This document shows positions 1 to 6,692 of a stretch of DNA of 10,508 nt, piece by piece. The notes under the pieces are model-generated. The model was given only the letters and a program-made list of their open reading frames with translations. It made no database searches and was not told the origin of the DNA. Where the stretch lies: positions 1 through 10,508 of the forward strand of contig DMPD01000250.1 of NCBI GenBank assembly GCA_003456125.1. The letters run 5' to 3'. This DNA comes from Cyanobacteria bacterium UBA8156. Lineage in GTDB: Bacteria > Cyanobacteriota > Cyanobacteriia > Pseudanabaenales > Pseudanabaenaceae. Both the position numbers and the translations under genes were made by a program. Numbering within the stretch: the stretch's first letter is position 1; each line of letters opens with the position of its first letter.

Positions 1-37
1 CGAGTCCTTCCGGGCCTTGCAGAACTAACCTGGGCAA

Positions 38-472
38 CTAAGGGCGCCCCTGCACCTGCACCCGATAGGTCGACCCGATCGCCTCCAAGCCCCCCACAAA
101 CACATTCACCTGAAACGGTTGGCTTTGGGGGCGAGGTGTCCCGGTCAACACCAGCGGTCGGCCAGCTGTCAACCGTACGGTGTTCTCAAAAAACTTGTCC
201 GCTGTATTGTCGGCATATTTCAAAAACAGCTTGAGGGCAAAGGGCGCGGTCTGCTCGGCGGTGATGGTAGCGCGAATGGTGCGATGGGGGCGATCGCCCG
301 GCACCACAAAATCCGTATTCCAATTGTCAGAGGTAATCAATGTACCGCTCGGCGAAACGGTCTTGCGTACCTCGGCGGTAGCCGCCCCCACCGGCAAAAA
401 CTCCCGGCAGTCCGCCAGAGCCGGCATGGCGATGGCCAAAGGAATGAAACCCAGCCAGCCCAATTTGCCCAT
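38..472 (-). CDS. Small secreted protein of unknown function
   Basis: This encodes 144 aa that I do not recognise as a named family. The N-terminus (about residues 1-20) is a classic Sec signal peptide: a Lys near the start, a hydrophobic core and an A-x-A type site (PALA followed by DC), so the mature protein should be periplasmic or exported. The mature part is rich in Thr, Val, Phe and Pro with alternating hydrophobic residues, consistent with an all-beta sandwich, and I see no catalytic motif. A single Cys lies just after the cleavage site; the sequence before it does not form a good lipobox. The ATG is preceded by a strong Shine-Dalgarno (GGAGGTC, 477-483). The gene begins 24 nt after the stop of the PstS-like gene on the same strand, so the two are probably co-transcribed and the product may act with that binding protein in the periplasm. 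That last point is inference. Confidence 0.8.
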   Translation of the reverse strand: MGKLGWLGFIPLAIAMPALADCREFLPVGAATAEVRKTVSPSGTLITSDNWNTDFVVPGDRPHRTIRATITAEQTAPFALKLFLKYADNTADKFFENTVRLTAGRPLVLTGTPRPQSQPFQVNVFVGGLEAIGSTYRVQVQGRP

Positions 473-496
473 CGATGACCTCCAGTTGATGAATCG

Positions 497-1486
497 TTAG
501 AGGGGGATAAACTCCGCCCGTTCGACCGCCTGTTGCCCCTGGGGCGACAACGCAAACTCTAGGAAGGTACGGGCATTGGGGGTAACCTCACGCCGTGCTG
601 CGAAATACAAAAAGCGCGATAGCGGATAACGCCCGTTGGTGATATTGGCCACATCCGTCGGTACCATCCCATCGATGGGCACAATGCGCACCAGGGATTG
701 CCCGCGGGCCTGAAACACCGTTGTGTAGCTGATGCCATTGGTGCCCAATTCTCGCAAAATGGGCGTGGTTTCGTCCCGGGGCCAAGTGATGTAATTGGTA
801 CCGTTGGGCGGAAAATCCTTGCCCTCCAAAATCACATCCTTGAACAATTCTTGAGTGCCACTGGCATTGGCCCGGTTCAGCACCCGAATCGGCAAATTGG
901 GGCCCCCCACCTGATTCCAATTGGTGATGCTGCCGTTGAAAATGCCCCGCAACTGGGCCGTGGTCAGCGCTCCTTTGAAGGGGTTGTTGATTCCTACCAC
1001 CACCGCCAAAGCATCCCGGGCTACGGGAATCGCCACCAATCCGGCCGCCACCTGATCGGCTTTCAGGGGTCGGGAAGTCGCCGCTAAAGCCACCCGTCCT
1101 TCGGCTAAAGCCTGCAACCCCTTGTTGCTGCCGTTGGGTCGCCCATCGGGAATGCCGTAGGTGGTGGCAATGCTCGGATTTTGTTGGGAAAAACTGTTTT
1201 GCATTTGCTTGACCAAGCGCACCATGGTCACACTGCCATCCATGGCCACGACTGGGGTGTTGGGTAGGGTAGCCTGGAGACCGGTGAGGGCCCCATCGGG
1301 TTTGACGGTAGTCGCTGGCGGTGAGCTGGTCTCGTTGTTGGGAGGGGCAACAACAGACGGGTTGGCGGAATTGGTACCGCCGGCATCGGGTTTGGGCGAA
1401 GACGAAAGTAGAAAGAAGCCTCCACCCGCAACCCCCAAGGTGACCAACAGGGTTCCGACCAGAACCGCTGTCTCTTTTCCTTCCAC
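497..1486 (-). CDS. PstS-like substrate-binding protein, membrane-anchored
   Basis: This encodes a 329-aa periplasmic binding protein of the PstS-like (PBP_like) superfamily. A hydrophobic helix at about residues 7-28 has no clear lipobox and is followed by a Ser/Pro/Thr/Asn-rich linker (about 29-66), suggesting an uncleaved membrane anchor with a tethered periplasmic domain. The binding domain starts near residue 78. It shows DGSVT (83-87), a TSRPL segment (137-141), the family-typical stretch LRGIFNGSITNW (179-190) and ASGTQ (208-212), where PstS proteins place phosphate-contacting residues. The start is GTG, chosen because a perfect GGGAGGT (1494-1500) lies 7 nt upstream; an ATG at 1491-1493 is in another frame and too close to that site. 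No permease or ATPase gene is nearby, so it may sense or scavenge phosphate, or bind another oxyanion, rather than feed a local transporter. Superfamily assignment is firm; the ligand is inference. Confidence 0.88.
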   Translation of the reverse strand: MEGKETAVLVGTLLVTLGVAGGGFFLLSSSPKPDAGGTNSANPSVVAPPNNETSSPPATTVKPDGALTGLQATLPNTPVVAMDGSVTMVRLVKQMQNSFSQQNPSIATTYGIPDGRPNGSNKGLQALAEGRVALAATSRPLKADQVAAGLVAIPVARDALAVVVGINNPFKGALTTAQLRGIFNGSITNWNQVGGPNLPIRVLNRANASGTQELFKDVILEGKDFPPNGTNYITWPRDETTPILRELGTNGISYTTVFQARGQSLVRIVPIDGMVPTDVANITNGRYPLSRFLYFAARREVTPNARTFLEFALSPQGQQAVERAEFIPL

Positions 1487-1513
1487 GGTGCATACCTCCC
1501 TGGACTTGACCCT

Positions 1514-1519
1514 AGTATC
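1514..1519 (-). promoter_or_regulatory. Possible -10 box for the PstS-like gene
   Basis: The minus strand reads GATACT here, one mismatch from TATACT, about 28 nt before the GTG start and upstream of its Shine-Dalgarno. No convincing -35 hexamer is visible at 16-18 nt spacing. I also looked for CTTAACCT-type Pho-box repeats in 1487-1582 and see none, so phosphate control by the usual cyanobacterial box is not supported. Confidence 0.25.
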
Positions 1520-1561
1520 TCATCCTTTCAGCCACCGTCCCATTCCGCAAGTGGCCCCCAA

Positions 1562-1589
1562 AAAATAAGAAGGCTTCCTATCCTAAGCC
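1562..1589 (-). terminator. Weak intrinsic terminator after amiC
   Basis: On the minus strand, GGCTT (1585-1589) and AAGCC (1572-1576) can pair around an 8-nt loop, followed directly by a T-rich run (TTCTTATTTTTT, down to about 1560). The hairpin overlaps the amidase stop codon. The 5-bp stem is short, so termination may be partial and some readthrough into the PstS-like gene is possible. Confidence 0.4.
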
Positions 1590-3193
1590 CGTTGCTGCAA
1601 ATAACCGGCCACCCCCCGGGCGATCGCCGTCGCCAGCCGGTCTTGGTAAGCCGGGTTAGACAGGTTGCGGGCTTCTTGGGGATTGGTGACGAAGCCGGTC
1701 TCCAGCAACACCGAAGGCATCGAAGTGCGGCTCACCACATAGAAGCGGGCAGTTTTTACCCGGCGATCGTTGGCTCCCGTGGCCGCCAGCGCTTCCCGTT
1801 GAATAAACTCCGCCAACCGCCGGCCCGCTGCCGAGTTCGGGGCATGGAACGTTTCAATACCGTTGACGTTGGATAGCCGCGGATCCACCGCATTGGCGTG
1901 AACACTGACAAACACATCGGCCCGCATCTGCTCTGCCAGTTGAACCCGAGGGGCCAATTCCACCTCGCGATCGTCCGTCCGGGAGTACACCACGGTGTAG
2001 CCCATTTGTTGCAGCAGTTGTCCAGCACGCAGACCCACGCTTAGCACCACATCTTTTTCGCGGATGCTGTTGGCCACTGCTCCCGGATCGCGCCCGCCGT
2101 GCCCTGGATCAATCAGCACAACCCCCCGTCCCCGGGTCGCCGGCATCGGTACCTGGGCCACATTGGGGAGGGCCGGCGGTCGGCCATCCCCACCGATCAC
2201 CTGCAACGCGATTTGATTGGCGTCTACGTTGCCCAAGTCTTGGACACGCCAACCGGGAGAAACTTTGATGCCAACGGTGACAAAATTCCCTTGACTGGTC
2301 AGACGAATGTGCTCGATGGGGCTGTTCGATGGCAAAGCCGGCCGGATGAAATTATCGGCAATGGCGGCTCCCTCGACCATCAAATTGTAGGTGTTGGTAG
2401 CTGGGTCGGCAGCCCCGCGGTAGGCAAACGGACGATCGCCCCGCAGCAAAATTTGACCGGTCGCATCGATCAAAATGGCTTGAATGCGACTGCCACTGGT
2501 GGTGGCGATGGGGGAAGCGCTTACCCCTGGGTTCGTAGGTTGGGGAAACAGGGGGACGTTGCCGGTGGGGGTCACCGTTGGCACCGGAATGGGCTCGAGG
2601 GTAGGGCTTGTTCCCAAAGGTAGGGGTATCGGAGCTTGGGGGGCGCTGGGTATGGGATTCGACAGGGGAATGGTCCTCGCGATCTGGGCTTGGGCGGGTA
2701 GGGCGATTTGCGGCGGCGATAACAGCAACCCATCCCTCACAAACGCCGCTTGCCAGTCTCCCTGGGTATCCGCCAAATCCAAGACCACCCGAGCAATGGG
2801 GGGTTGCTTCTGAAATTGGGCCACCCGTACTTGACTCACCCCATACCGATTCAGGGGCATCTGCGAATTGTGCAGAAACGCAGGTACATCAATGCCCGGC
2901 AAATCCACCGCTAGGCGATCGGGGTTGCCAATCCGTTGCACCGTCACCGGCAAATTGGGGAGTGCTGCCCCCGTCAACCGCAACAACAAACCGCTGCTGG
3001 TGGCCCGAATGTCCGTCAGGCGGGGGGTCTGGGCCAAAGCGGCCCCGGGCCCCCAACCCCGGGTTACCGGCGCCGCGCCCAACGCCACAAGCAGTGCCAG
3101 GGCAAACGCCAACCAAGGACGAATCCGCAGACCCCAGCGGGAATTTGGGTTGCCCCCGTAGGAGCGGCGTTGGTCAAGCCGTTGTCTGCGCAC
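1583..3193 (-). CDS. amiC: N-acetylmuramoyl-L-alanine amidase, AMIN domain
   Basis: This is a 536-aa periplasmic zinc amidase that cuts the bond between N-acetylmuramic acid and L-alanine in peptidoglycan, acting in cell separation and wall remodelling. An Arg-rich N-terminus and hydrophobic helix (about 25-55, ending in ALAQ) form a signal peptide. An AMIN domain, which targets the enzyme to the wall, covers about 57-160. A Pro-rich linker (about 165-230) leads to a second beta-rich, AMIN-like segment (about 235-335). The Amidase_3 domain covers about 356-533, with H365 (DPGHGG), E379 and H432 (SVHAN) as zinc ligands and E498 (LLETGF) as the catalytic glutamate, all intact. The GTG start is supported by a strong AGGAGGT site. 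In filamentous cyanobacteria AmiC enzymes also drill septal pores, but nothing here shows that. It follows murI by 9 nt, so it is likely translationally coupled to it. Confidence 0.95.
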   Translation of the reverse strand: MRRQRLDQRRSYGGNPNSRWGLRIRPWLAFALALLVALGAAPVTRGWGPGAALAQTPRLTDIRATSSGLLLRLTGAALPNLPVTVQRIGNPDRLAVDLPGIDVPAFLHNSQMPLNRYGVSQVRVAQFQKQPPIARVVLDLADTQGDWQAAFVRDGLLLSPPQIALPAQAQIARTIPLSNPIPSAPQAPIPLPLGTSPTLEPIPVPTVTPTGNVPLFPQPTNPGVSASPIATTSGSRIQAILIDATGQILLRGDRPFAYRGAADPATNTYNLMVEGAAIADNFIRPALPSNSPIEHIRLTSQGNFVTVGIKVSPGWRVQDLGNVDANQIALQVIGGDGRPPALPNVAQVPMPATRGRGVVLIDPGHGGRDPGAVANSIREKDVVLSVGLRAGQLLQQMGYTVVYSRTDDREVELAPRVQLAEQMRADVFVSVHANAVDPRLSNVNGIETFHAPNSAAGRRLAEFIQREALAATGANDRRVKTARFYVVSRTSMPSVLLETGFVTNPQEARNLSNPAYQDRLATAIARGVAGYLQQRA

Positions 3194-3197
3194 ACTT

Positions 3198-3204
3198 ACC
3201 TCCT
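3198..3204 (-). promoter_or_regulatory. Shine-Dalgarno of amiC overlapping murI stop
   Basis: The minus strand reads AGGAGGT, a near-perfect ribosome binding site, 4 nt before the GTG of amiC. Its AG falls inside the TAG stop of murI (3203-3205). Terminating ribosomes would be positioned to restart, which suggests translational coupling and decides the GTG start of the amidase. Confidence 0.75.
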
Positions 3205-4036
3205 AGCCCTTTCCAGATCGTAATTCTACCGGAGACAGGTTAACTTTTGTCACAAGGGGCACTTGCCCCAGCCAAAGACTGGCCATCCGGGCGAAGCGTT
3301 CCGGTTCCCCACTTGCGTAAAAGCGCACACGACCCCGACCCGTCTGACGCAATCCCAAGACCTCTAGTTCCTGCCAAGCGGCCGTAACCACGTGTTCTGC
3401 CGGATCGATAAACTGCACGGTGGGGGGCAAAATCTGCCGCAATATATTCGCCAAGTAAGGGTAATGGGTACACCCAAATACCAAGGTATCGATTTCGGCG
3501 GCGATCAGGGGTGCCAAGTAGCGCCGGGCGACACGGTAGGTGTAGGGATCGTCCAACCGGTTGGCTTCAATCAGGGGCACAAATTCGGGACAGGCGACTT
3601 CCCATACCTGCACCGAGCGGTGGGCTTCTCGAGCCGTTTCGGCGATCGCCCGACTGTAGGCTTTGCTCTGGATGGTCATTTCCGTAGCAATCACGCCAAT
3701 GCGTTGCCCTTGGGCCGCCGCCCTCGCACCGGGCAAGGTCACCCCCAGACAAGGAAACGAATGGCGATCGCGCAGGCGGTCTAACGCCAGCACAGAACTG
3801 GTATTGCAAGCAGCAACCACCATTTTGACGTTCTGCTGCGCCAGCCAATGCAAAATTTCGGCGACAAAACCTTCGATCTCAGAGGGGGAACGGGATCCAT
3901 AGGGCAAGCGGGCAGTATCGGCAACGTAGATCAAGGATTCTTGGGGCAACCGACGGCGTAAAGCCCGCAGTACCGTCAGTCCACCCACCCCGCTATCGAA
4001 CACGCCGATCGGACGCTCCGTCATGTTCCCGCTCAC
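3203..4036 (-). CDS. murI: Glutamate racemase
   Basis: This is a cofactor-independent racemase that converts L-glutamate to D-glutamate, the second residue of the peptidoglycan stem peptide; it acts in the cytosol. At 277 aa it matches the family length. The signature GVFDSGVGGLTVL sits near the start (residues 11-23), and both catalytic cysteines are present: C77 in AACNTSS and C189 in FGCTHYPYL. E152 lies in the conserved segment around CPEFVPLIE. Two starts are possible: GTG at 4034-4036 (used here) or ATG at 4022-4024, four codons later. Neither has a strong Shine-Dalgarno, and the shorter form keeps every motif. It is the first gene of the murI-amiC unit and diverges from ppa across a short shared upstream region. 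Confidence 0.95.
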   Translation of the reverse strand: MSGNMTERPIGVFDSGVGGLTVLRALRRRLPQESLIYVADTARLPYGSRSPSEIEGFVAEILHWLAQQNVKMVVAACNTSSVLALDRLRDRHSFPCLGVTLPGARAAAQGQRIGVIATEMTIQSKAYSRAIAETAREAHRSVQVWEVACPEFVPLIEANRLDDPYTYRVARRYLAPLIAAEIDTLVFGCTHYPYLANILRQILPPTVQFIDPAEHVVTAAWQELEVLGLRQTGRGRVRFYASGEPERFARMASLWLGQVPLVTKVNLSPVELRSGKG

Positions 4037-4088
4037 TTGCTCACGTTGCAGACAAGTAAAGCATATTTTTTTCGGCCCCCATGCCCCT

Positions 4089-4094
4089 TATACT
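4089..4094 (+). promoter_or_regulatory. Likely -10 element of the ppa operon
   Basis: TATACT matches the TATAAT consensus at five of six positions and lies in the short murI-ppa divergent region. It predicts a transcription start near 4101, leaving a leader of about 20 nt before the ATG at 4121. The expected -35 position falls in a T-run (4066-4072) rather than a TTGACA-like hexamer, so an activator or a degenerate -35 is possible. The site also argues against the GTG at 4097, which would precede the transcript start. Confidence 0.5.
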
Positions 4095-4120
4095 GAGTGC
4101 CGACGGTTTCAAGGGTCGCT

Positions 4121-4633
4121 ATGGATTTGTCTCGCATCCCCCCCCAACCCAAGCCGGGATTGCTGAATGTGCTGGTGGAAATTCCGGGGGGCAGCAAAAA
4201 CAAGTACGAGTTTGATAAAGACCTCAATGCATTTGCCCTGGATCGGGTGTTGTATGCGTCGGTGCGCTATCCCGCGGATTACGGCTTTATCCCCAATACC
4301 CTCGCCGATGATGGCGACCCCCTGGATGGCCTGGTGTTGATGGATGAACCCACGTTCCCCGGCTGTGTCATTGCGGCCCGACCCATTGGCATGTTGATGA
4401 TGGTGGATGGCGGCGATCGCGACGAAAAAATCCTGTGTGTGCCGGATAAAGACCCCCGCTACGCCCAAGTCAAAAACATCAGCGATGTGGCTCCCCACCG
4501 CCTCGATGAAATTGCCGAGTTTTTCCGCACCTACAAGAACCTGGAAAAGAAAGCGGTCGAAATCAACGGCTGGCAGCCCGTCGAAGCGGTGCGGGTGTTG
4601 GTGGAACAGTGCATCGCGGCGGCTCAAAAGTAA
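4121..4633 (+). CDS. ppa: Inorganic pyrophosphatase, family I
   Basis: This is a soluble, Mg-dependent pyrophosphatase that hydrolyses PPi to two phosphates, pulling biosynthetic reactions forward. It is 170 aa, typical for bacterial family I enzymes. The family signature DGDPLDG lies at residues 64-70, with metal-binding aspartates D64, D69, D96 and D101 (in DGGDRDEK) visible; KNKYE (26-30) and the YGFIPNTL segment (54-61) are also family-typical. I chose ATG 4121 over the in-frame GTG at 4097 because the family usually begins at MDLSRIPP, because an AAGGG site sits 6 nt upstream, and because a TATACT box would place the transcript start downstream of the GTG. A run of eight C residues (4138-4145) falls in codons 6-9. 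It heads an operon with raf1, 6 nt downstream. Confidence 0.97.
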   Translation: MDLSRIPPQPKPGLLNVLVEIPGGSKNKYEFDKDLNAFALDRVLYASVRYPADYGFIPNTLADDGDPLDGLVLMDEPTFPGCVIAARPIGMLMMVDGGDRDEKILCVPDKDPRYAQVKNISDVAPHRLDEIAEFFRTYKNLEKKAVEINGWQPVEAVRVLVEQCIAAAQK

Positions 4634-4639
4634 CCCCCG

Positions 4640-5701
4640 ATGGCGGAAGAGACACCGGCACTGTTGCAATCCCTACGGCGGAAAGAAGGCGGATGGGTTG
4701 ATTGGGGGCGGGCCTGTCGGCAGTTGCAGCAACAACGGCTGTCCCCCCAAACCGTTTTTGAAGAGACGGGGATCGAGCCCACTTACCAAAACCAGCTGGC
4801 CGTTGCCTTTGGTGTGTGGGAGAGTTTGCAGGAGGCTCCCCCCGAAGTGCTGGCCTATTTCGCCCCGGATGGCAGCGAAACCCTCTACGAGTTGCGGGTG
4901 TTGCCCCAGGGCGATCGCCTAGCGGCGGCGATGCTGCTGGCGCGGTTGCAGTGGGATGCGGCGGCCGCCAAAGAGCTGGCCAAGGCCACCAAAGAGGTCA
5001 GCCTTTTGGGCCAACTGCCGGCGGGGTTTACGGCCACCCCGGGGGACGCTTTGGCATACCAAGTCTGGAAAAGTGCCCAAAATACGACCGATCCCGGTCA
5101 ACGGGCCCGGGCGATCGCCAAGGGATTGGCCTGTGCCACCAGCGAAGCCGCTCGCCAACGATTGGCGGAGATTTTGACCGCTGCGGTCAGCCCGGTTGCC
5201 CAACGCCCCGTAGCGCTCCCGTTTTATCGGCTGACGGCGGAGGATGGCTGGCCCTGCCTGTTGCCGGTGGTGGGAACGCTACCCCTCTCGGCCTTGCCTC
5301 TGCCCCCATCTTCTCCCCCCAACGCTTCGCCCTTTGGCTGCCGAGAACTGGCAGGAACCTGGGTGGCTTTGCCCGGTTGGTCGGTGCTGCAAAAACTCAC
5401 CCAAGGGGTCGCGGTGCTGGCCAATACCCAAACCCTGGAAGCGGCTACCGGTCAAACGCTGCCCAACAGCTTTCCCGATCGCCTCGAGGAAATTTTGTTG
5501 GTGTTGACAGCCGAGGATTTGACGTTCGATCCCCAAACCTATTTTGCGGTGACGGTGGCGGGCGGGCTGGTTCTTCAGACTTTTGCCGACGAGAGCCTTT
5601 GGCAGGCCGCCCAACCGATTGCCCGCTTGGTGTTGGTGCTGCGGCAACCCCGCATCCTCGATGAAACCTTTGCCCAGGAATGGTGGGTGGTGGAAGAATG
5701 A
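4640..5701 (+). CDS. raf1: RuBisCO accumulation factor 1
   Basis: This encodes a 353-aa assembly chaperone that dimerises and clamps RbcL dimers, promoting formation of the RbcL8 core before RbcS binds; it acts in the cytosol or near the carboxysome. Recognition rests on recalled family features. The N-terminal helical domain (about 1-190) has W-x-x-W-G near residue 19-23, FEETGIEP (40-47), LYELRVL (82-88) and the PAGFTATPGDALAY region (127-140). A Pro/Ser-rich linker-like stretch lies at about 214-231. A beta-rich C-terminal dimerisation domain runs from about 195 to the end. No truncation is visible. It begins 6 nt after ppa with no strong Shine-Dalgarno, so it probably relies on coupling, and its stop overlaps the next gene. 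RuBisCO genes themselves are not in the window. Confidence 0.9.
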   Translation: MAEETPALLQSLRRKEGGWVDWGRACRQLQQQRLSPQTVFEETGIEPTYQNQLAVAFGVWESLQEAPPEVLAYFAPDGSETLYELRVLPQGDRLAAAMLLARLQWDAAAAKELAKATKEVSLLGQLPAGFTATPGDALAYQVWKSAQNTTDPGQRARAIAKGLACATSEAARQRLAEILTAAVSPVAQRPVALPFYRLTAEDGWPCLLPVVGTLPLSALPLPPSSPPNASPFGCRELAGTWVALPGWSVLQKLTQGVAVLANTQTLEAATGQTLPNSFPDRLEEILLVLTAEDLTFDPQTYFAVTVAGGLVLQTFADESLWQAAQPIARLVLVLRQPRILDETFAQEWWVVEE

Positions 5702-5982
5702 TCGCCCAACAACTGCAAAAACTGGAGGAATACAGCGCGGCCCATCGGGACGAGGTGTTGTGGGTAACCGTGAGCGTGGATGGTGAACCCGAAGAAATTA
5801 CCGTTTATCGGGGGTTTACCAGTGCCTTGGCCCGACCGACCCCGTCCGATCCCGATACGCCGGTGTTGCCACCCCAGTCCCTTTTGGTCAGCATTGCCCG
5901 TTTGCGGGCCCCCTTCAACCCCGTCCAGCCGCAGTATTTAGCCCCGCCGTTAACTTGGGAGCAGTTTGGCGAGCTTCTCTAA
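5698..5982 (+). CDS. Conserved cyanobacterial small protein, DUF7734-like
   Basis: This encodes a soluble 94-aa protein without signal peptide or membrane helix. The pattern LEEYSAAHRDEVLWV, then a short acidic segment, YRGFTSALARPT, DPDTPVLPP and a C-terminal LTWEQFGELL resembles, from memory, a small family shared by cyanobacteria and plant plastids (DUF7734). I am moderately sure of that assignment, and its function is unknown to me. The chosen ATG forms a 4-nt ATGA overlap with the raf1 stop; an in-frame upstream GTG (5680) would extend it into raf1 by six codons with no gain in conserved sequence. It ends the ppa-raf1 operon, and its stop overlaps by 4 nt the convergent exoD-like stop. 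A role with Raf1 in RuBisCO biogenesis is a guess from position only. Confidence 0.82.
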   Translation: MIAQQLQKLEEYSAAHRDEVLWVTVSVDGEPEEITVYRGFTSALARPTPSDPDTPVLPPQSLLVSIARLRAPFNPVQPQYLAPPLTWEQFGELL

Positions 5983-6638
5983 AAGCTACCTTGAATTTGG
6001 CGGAAAATTTCTTGAATGGCCACGCTGCCGCCGATCGCCAGGGCCCCGAAGTACAAGAGGGTGGCGACGTTGAGCAGGTGACCGAGCAAGACGGCGACGC
6101 CATCGCGCTGCATTAAGCCAACGGCCAAACACAACAGAGCCAGACCGGGCAGGGTATTGCTGAAGGGGATCAGGCCAAAAGGAGCCATGAGCAGCACCGC
6201 CGCCAAAACCAGTGCGGCGTTGTTGAGGACCTCCATCAAGCGGCCGCGGAGCAGCCATGTGAGGCGATGGGGGCGGCTAATCCGCTCCAGGCGGCTTACC
6301 CAGATGCGGCCTTTGTGCAGAGCGCCGCGGAGCCTAGCGGTGGATAAGGAGCGCTTCTGGAAGCGCTTGGGGAGCCAGAGGGTGCGTCGAAAAAGACGGC
6401 TCACACCGATCAGCAGGATCGCGGCCCCGAAAACGGTGCTGACCCCTGGAATCGAAACCGGTACCAAAAAAATCAGGGTCAGAAACGCTACCAAAAGCAA
6501 GAGGCCATCGGGGCCAACCAAGCCGCGAATTTCCCCCAGCGTGACTTCGTCCGGCGGGAGGCTCTCCACGATAACATCGAGTTGTTCCCGCAGCGAATGG
6601 GGTTGCAATGGAACCTCCGGTAGGGTTGCCTTGAGCAT
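5979..6638 (-). CDS. exoD: ExoD-family exopolysaccharide synthesis membrane protein
   Basis: This encodes a 219-aa integral membrane protein matching the ExoD family, named for a rhizobial exopolysaccharide locus; its biochemical role is unsettled. A soluble N-terminus (1-43, with SLREQL and TLGEIRGLVG) precedes hydrophobic segments at about 45-60, 63-80, 139-157, 160-176 and 186-206, separated by a very basic loop (84-134) that should be cytosolic. The two halves look internally repeated: PGVSTVFGAAILLIGVSRL (65-83) resembles PGLALLCLAVGLMQRDG (164-180), a pattern typical of this family. The ATG has no evident Shine-Dalgarno. It lies 49 nt downstream of hrcA on the same strand and could share its transcript. 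The symbol reflects the family, not a proven function. Confidence 0.83.
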   Translation of the reverse strand: MLKATLPEVPLQPHSLREQLDVIVESLPPDEVTLGEIRGLVGPDGLLLLVAFLTLIFLVPVSIPGVSTVFGAAILLIGVSRLFRRTLWLPKRFQKRSLSTARLRGALHKGRIWVSRLERISRPHRLTWLLRGRLMEVLNNAALVLAAVLLMAPFGLIPFSNTLPGLALLCLAVGLMQRDGVAVLLGHLLNVATLLYFGALAIGGSVAIQEIFRQIQGSF

Positions 6639-6657
6639 CTTAGCAGCGGGTGAAAGC

Positions 6658-6692
6658 CTACATTATGTCTACATTATTATGTCTACATTATT
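6658..6692. repeat. Three tandem CTACATTAT copies between hrcA and exoD
   Basis: CTACATTAT occurs at 6658-6666, 6669-6677 and 6683-6691, with periods of 11 and 14 nt; the units are CTACATTATGT, CTACATTATTATGT and CTACATTATT. Each junction also forms a small dyad, ATGT-CT-ACAT (6665-6674 and 6679-6688). This very AT-rich patch covers the last codon and stop of hrcA and the upstream region of exoD. On the minus strand it gives TAGACA and CATAAT hexamers that resemble promoter elements, but none are properly spaced. It could be a binding array or slippage-derived. Confidence 0.7.

Noticed and set aside
2..28. Short open frame reading ESFRALQN then TAA at the left edge, as a possible 3' end of a plus-strand gene.
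   Set aside because: Only eight codons are visible with nothing to recognise; it would be convergent with the gene ending at 38, but that cannot be supported from here.
588..1493. Minus-strand frame starting at ATG 1491-1493, alternative to the PstS-like gene.
   Set aside because: Its translation is Gly/Gln/His/Arg-rich noise, while the GTG frame beginning at 1486 encodes a recognisable binding protein with a well-spaced Shine-Dalgarno.
4097..4120. In-frame GTG start extending ppa by eight residues.
   Set aside because: The predicted transcript start near 4101 lies downstream of it, the extra residues are not family-like, and ATG 4121 has a ribosome site.
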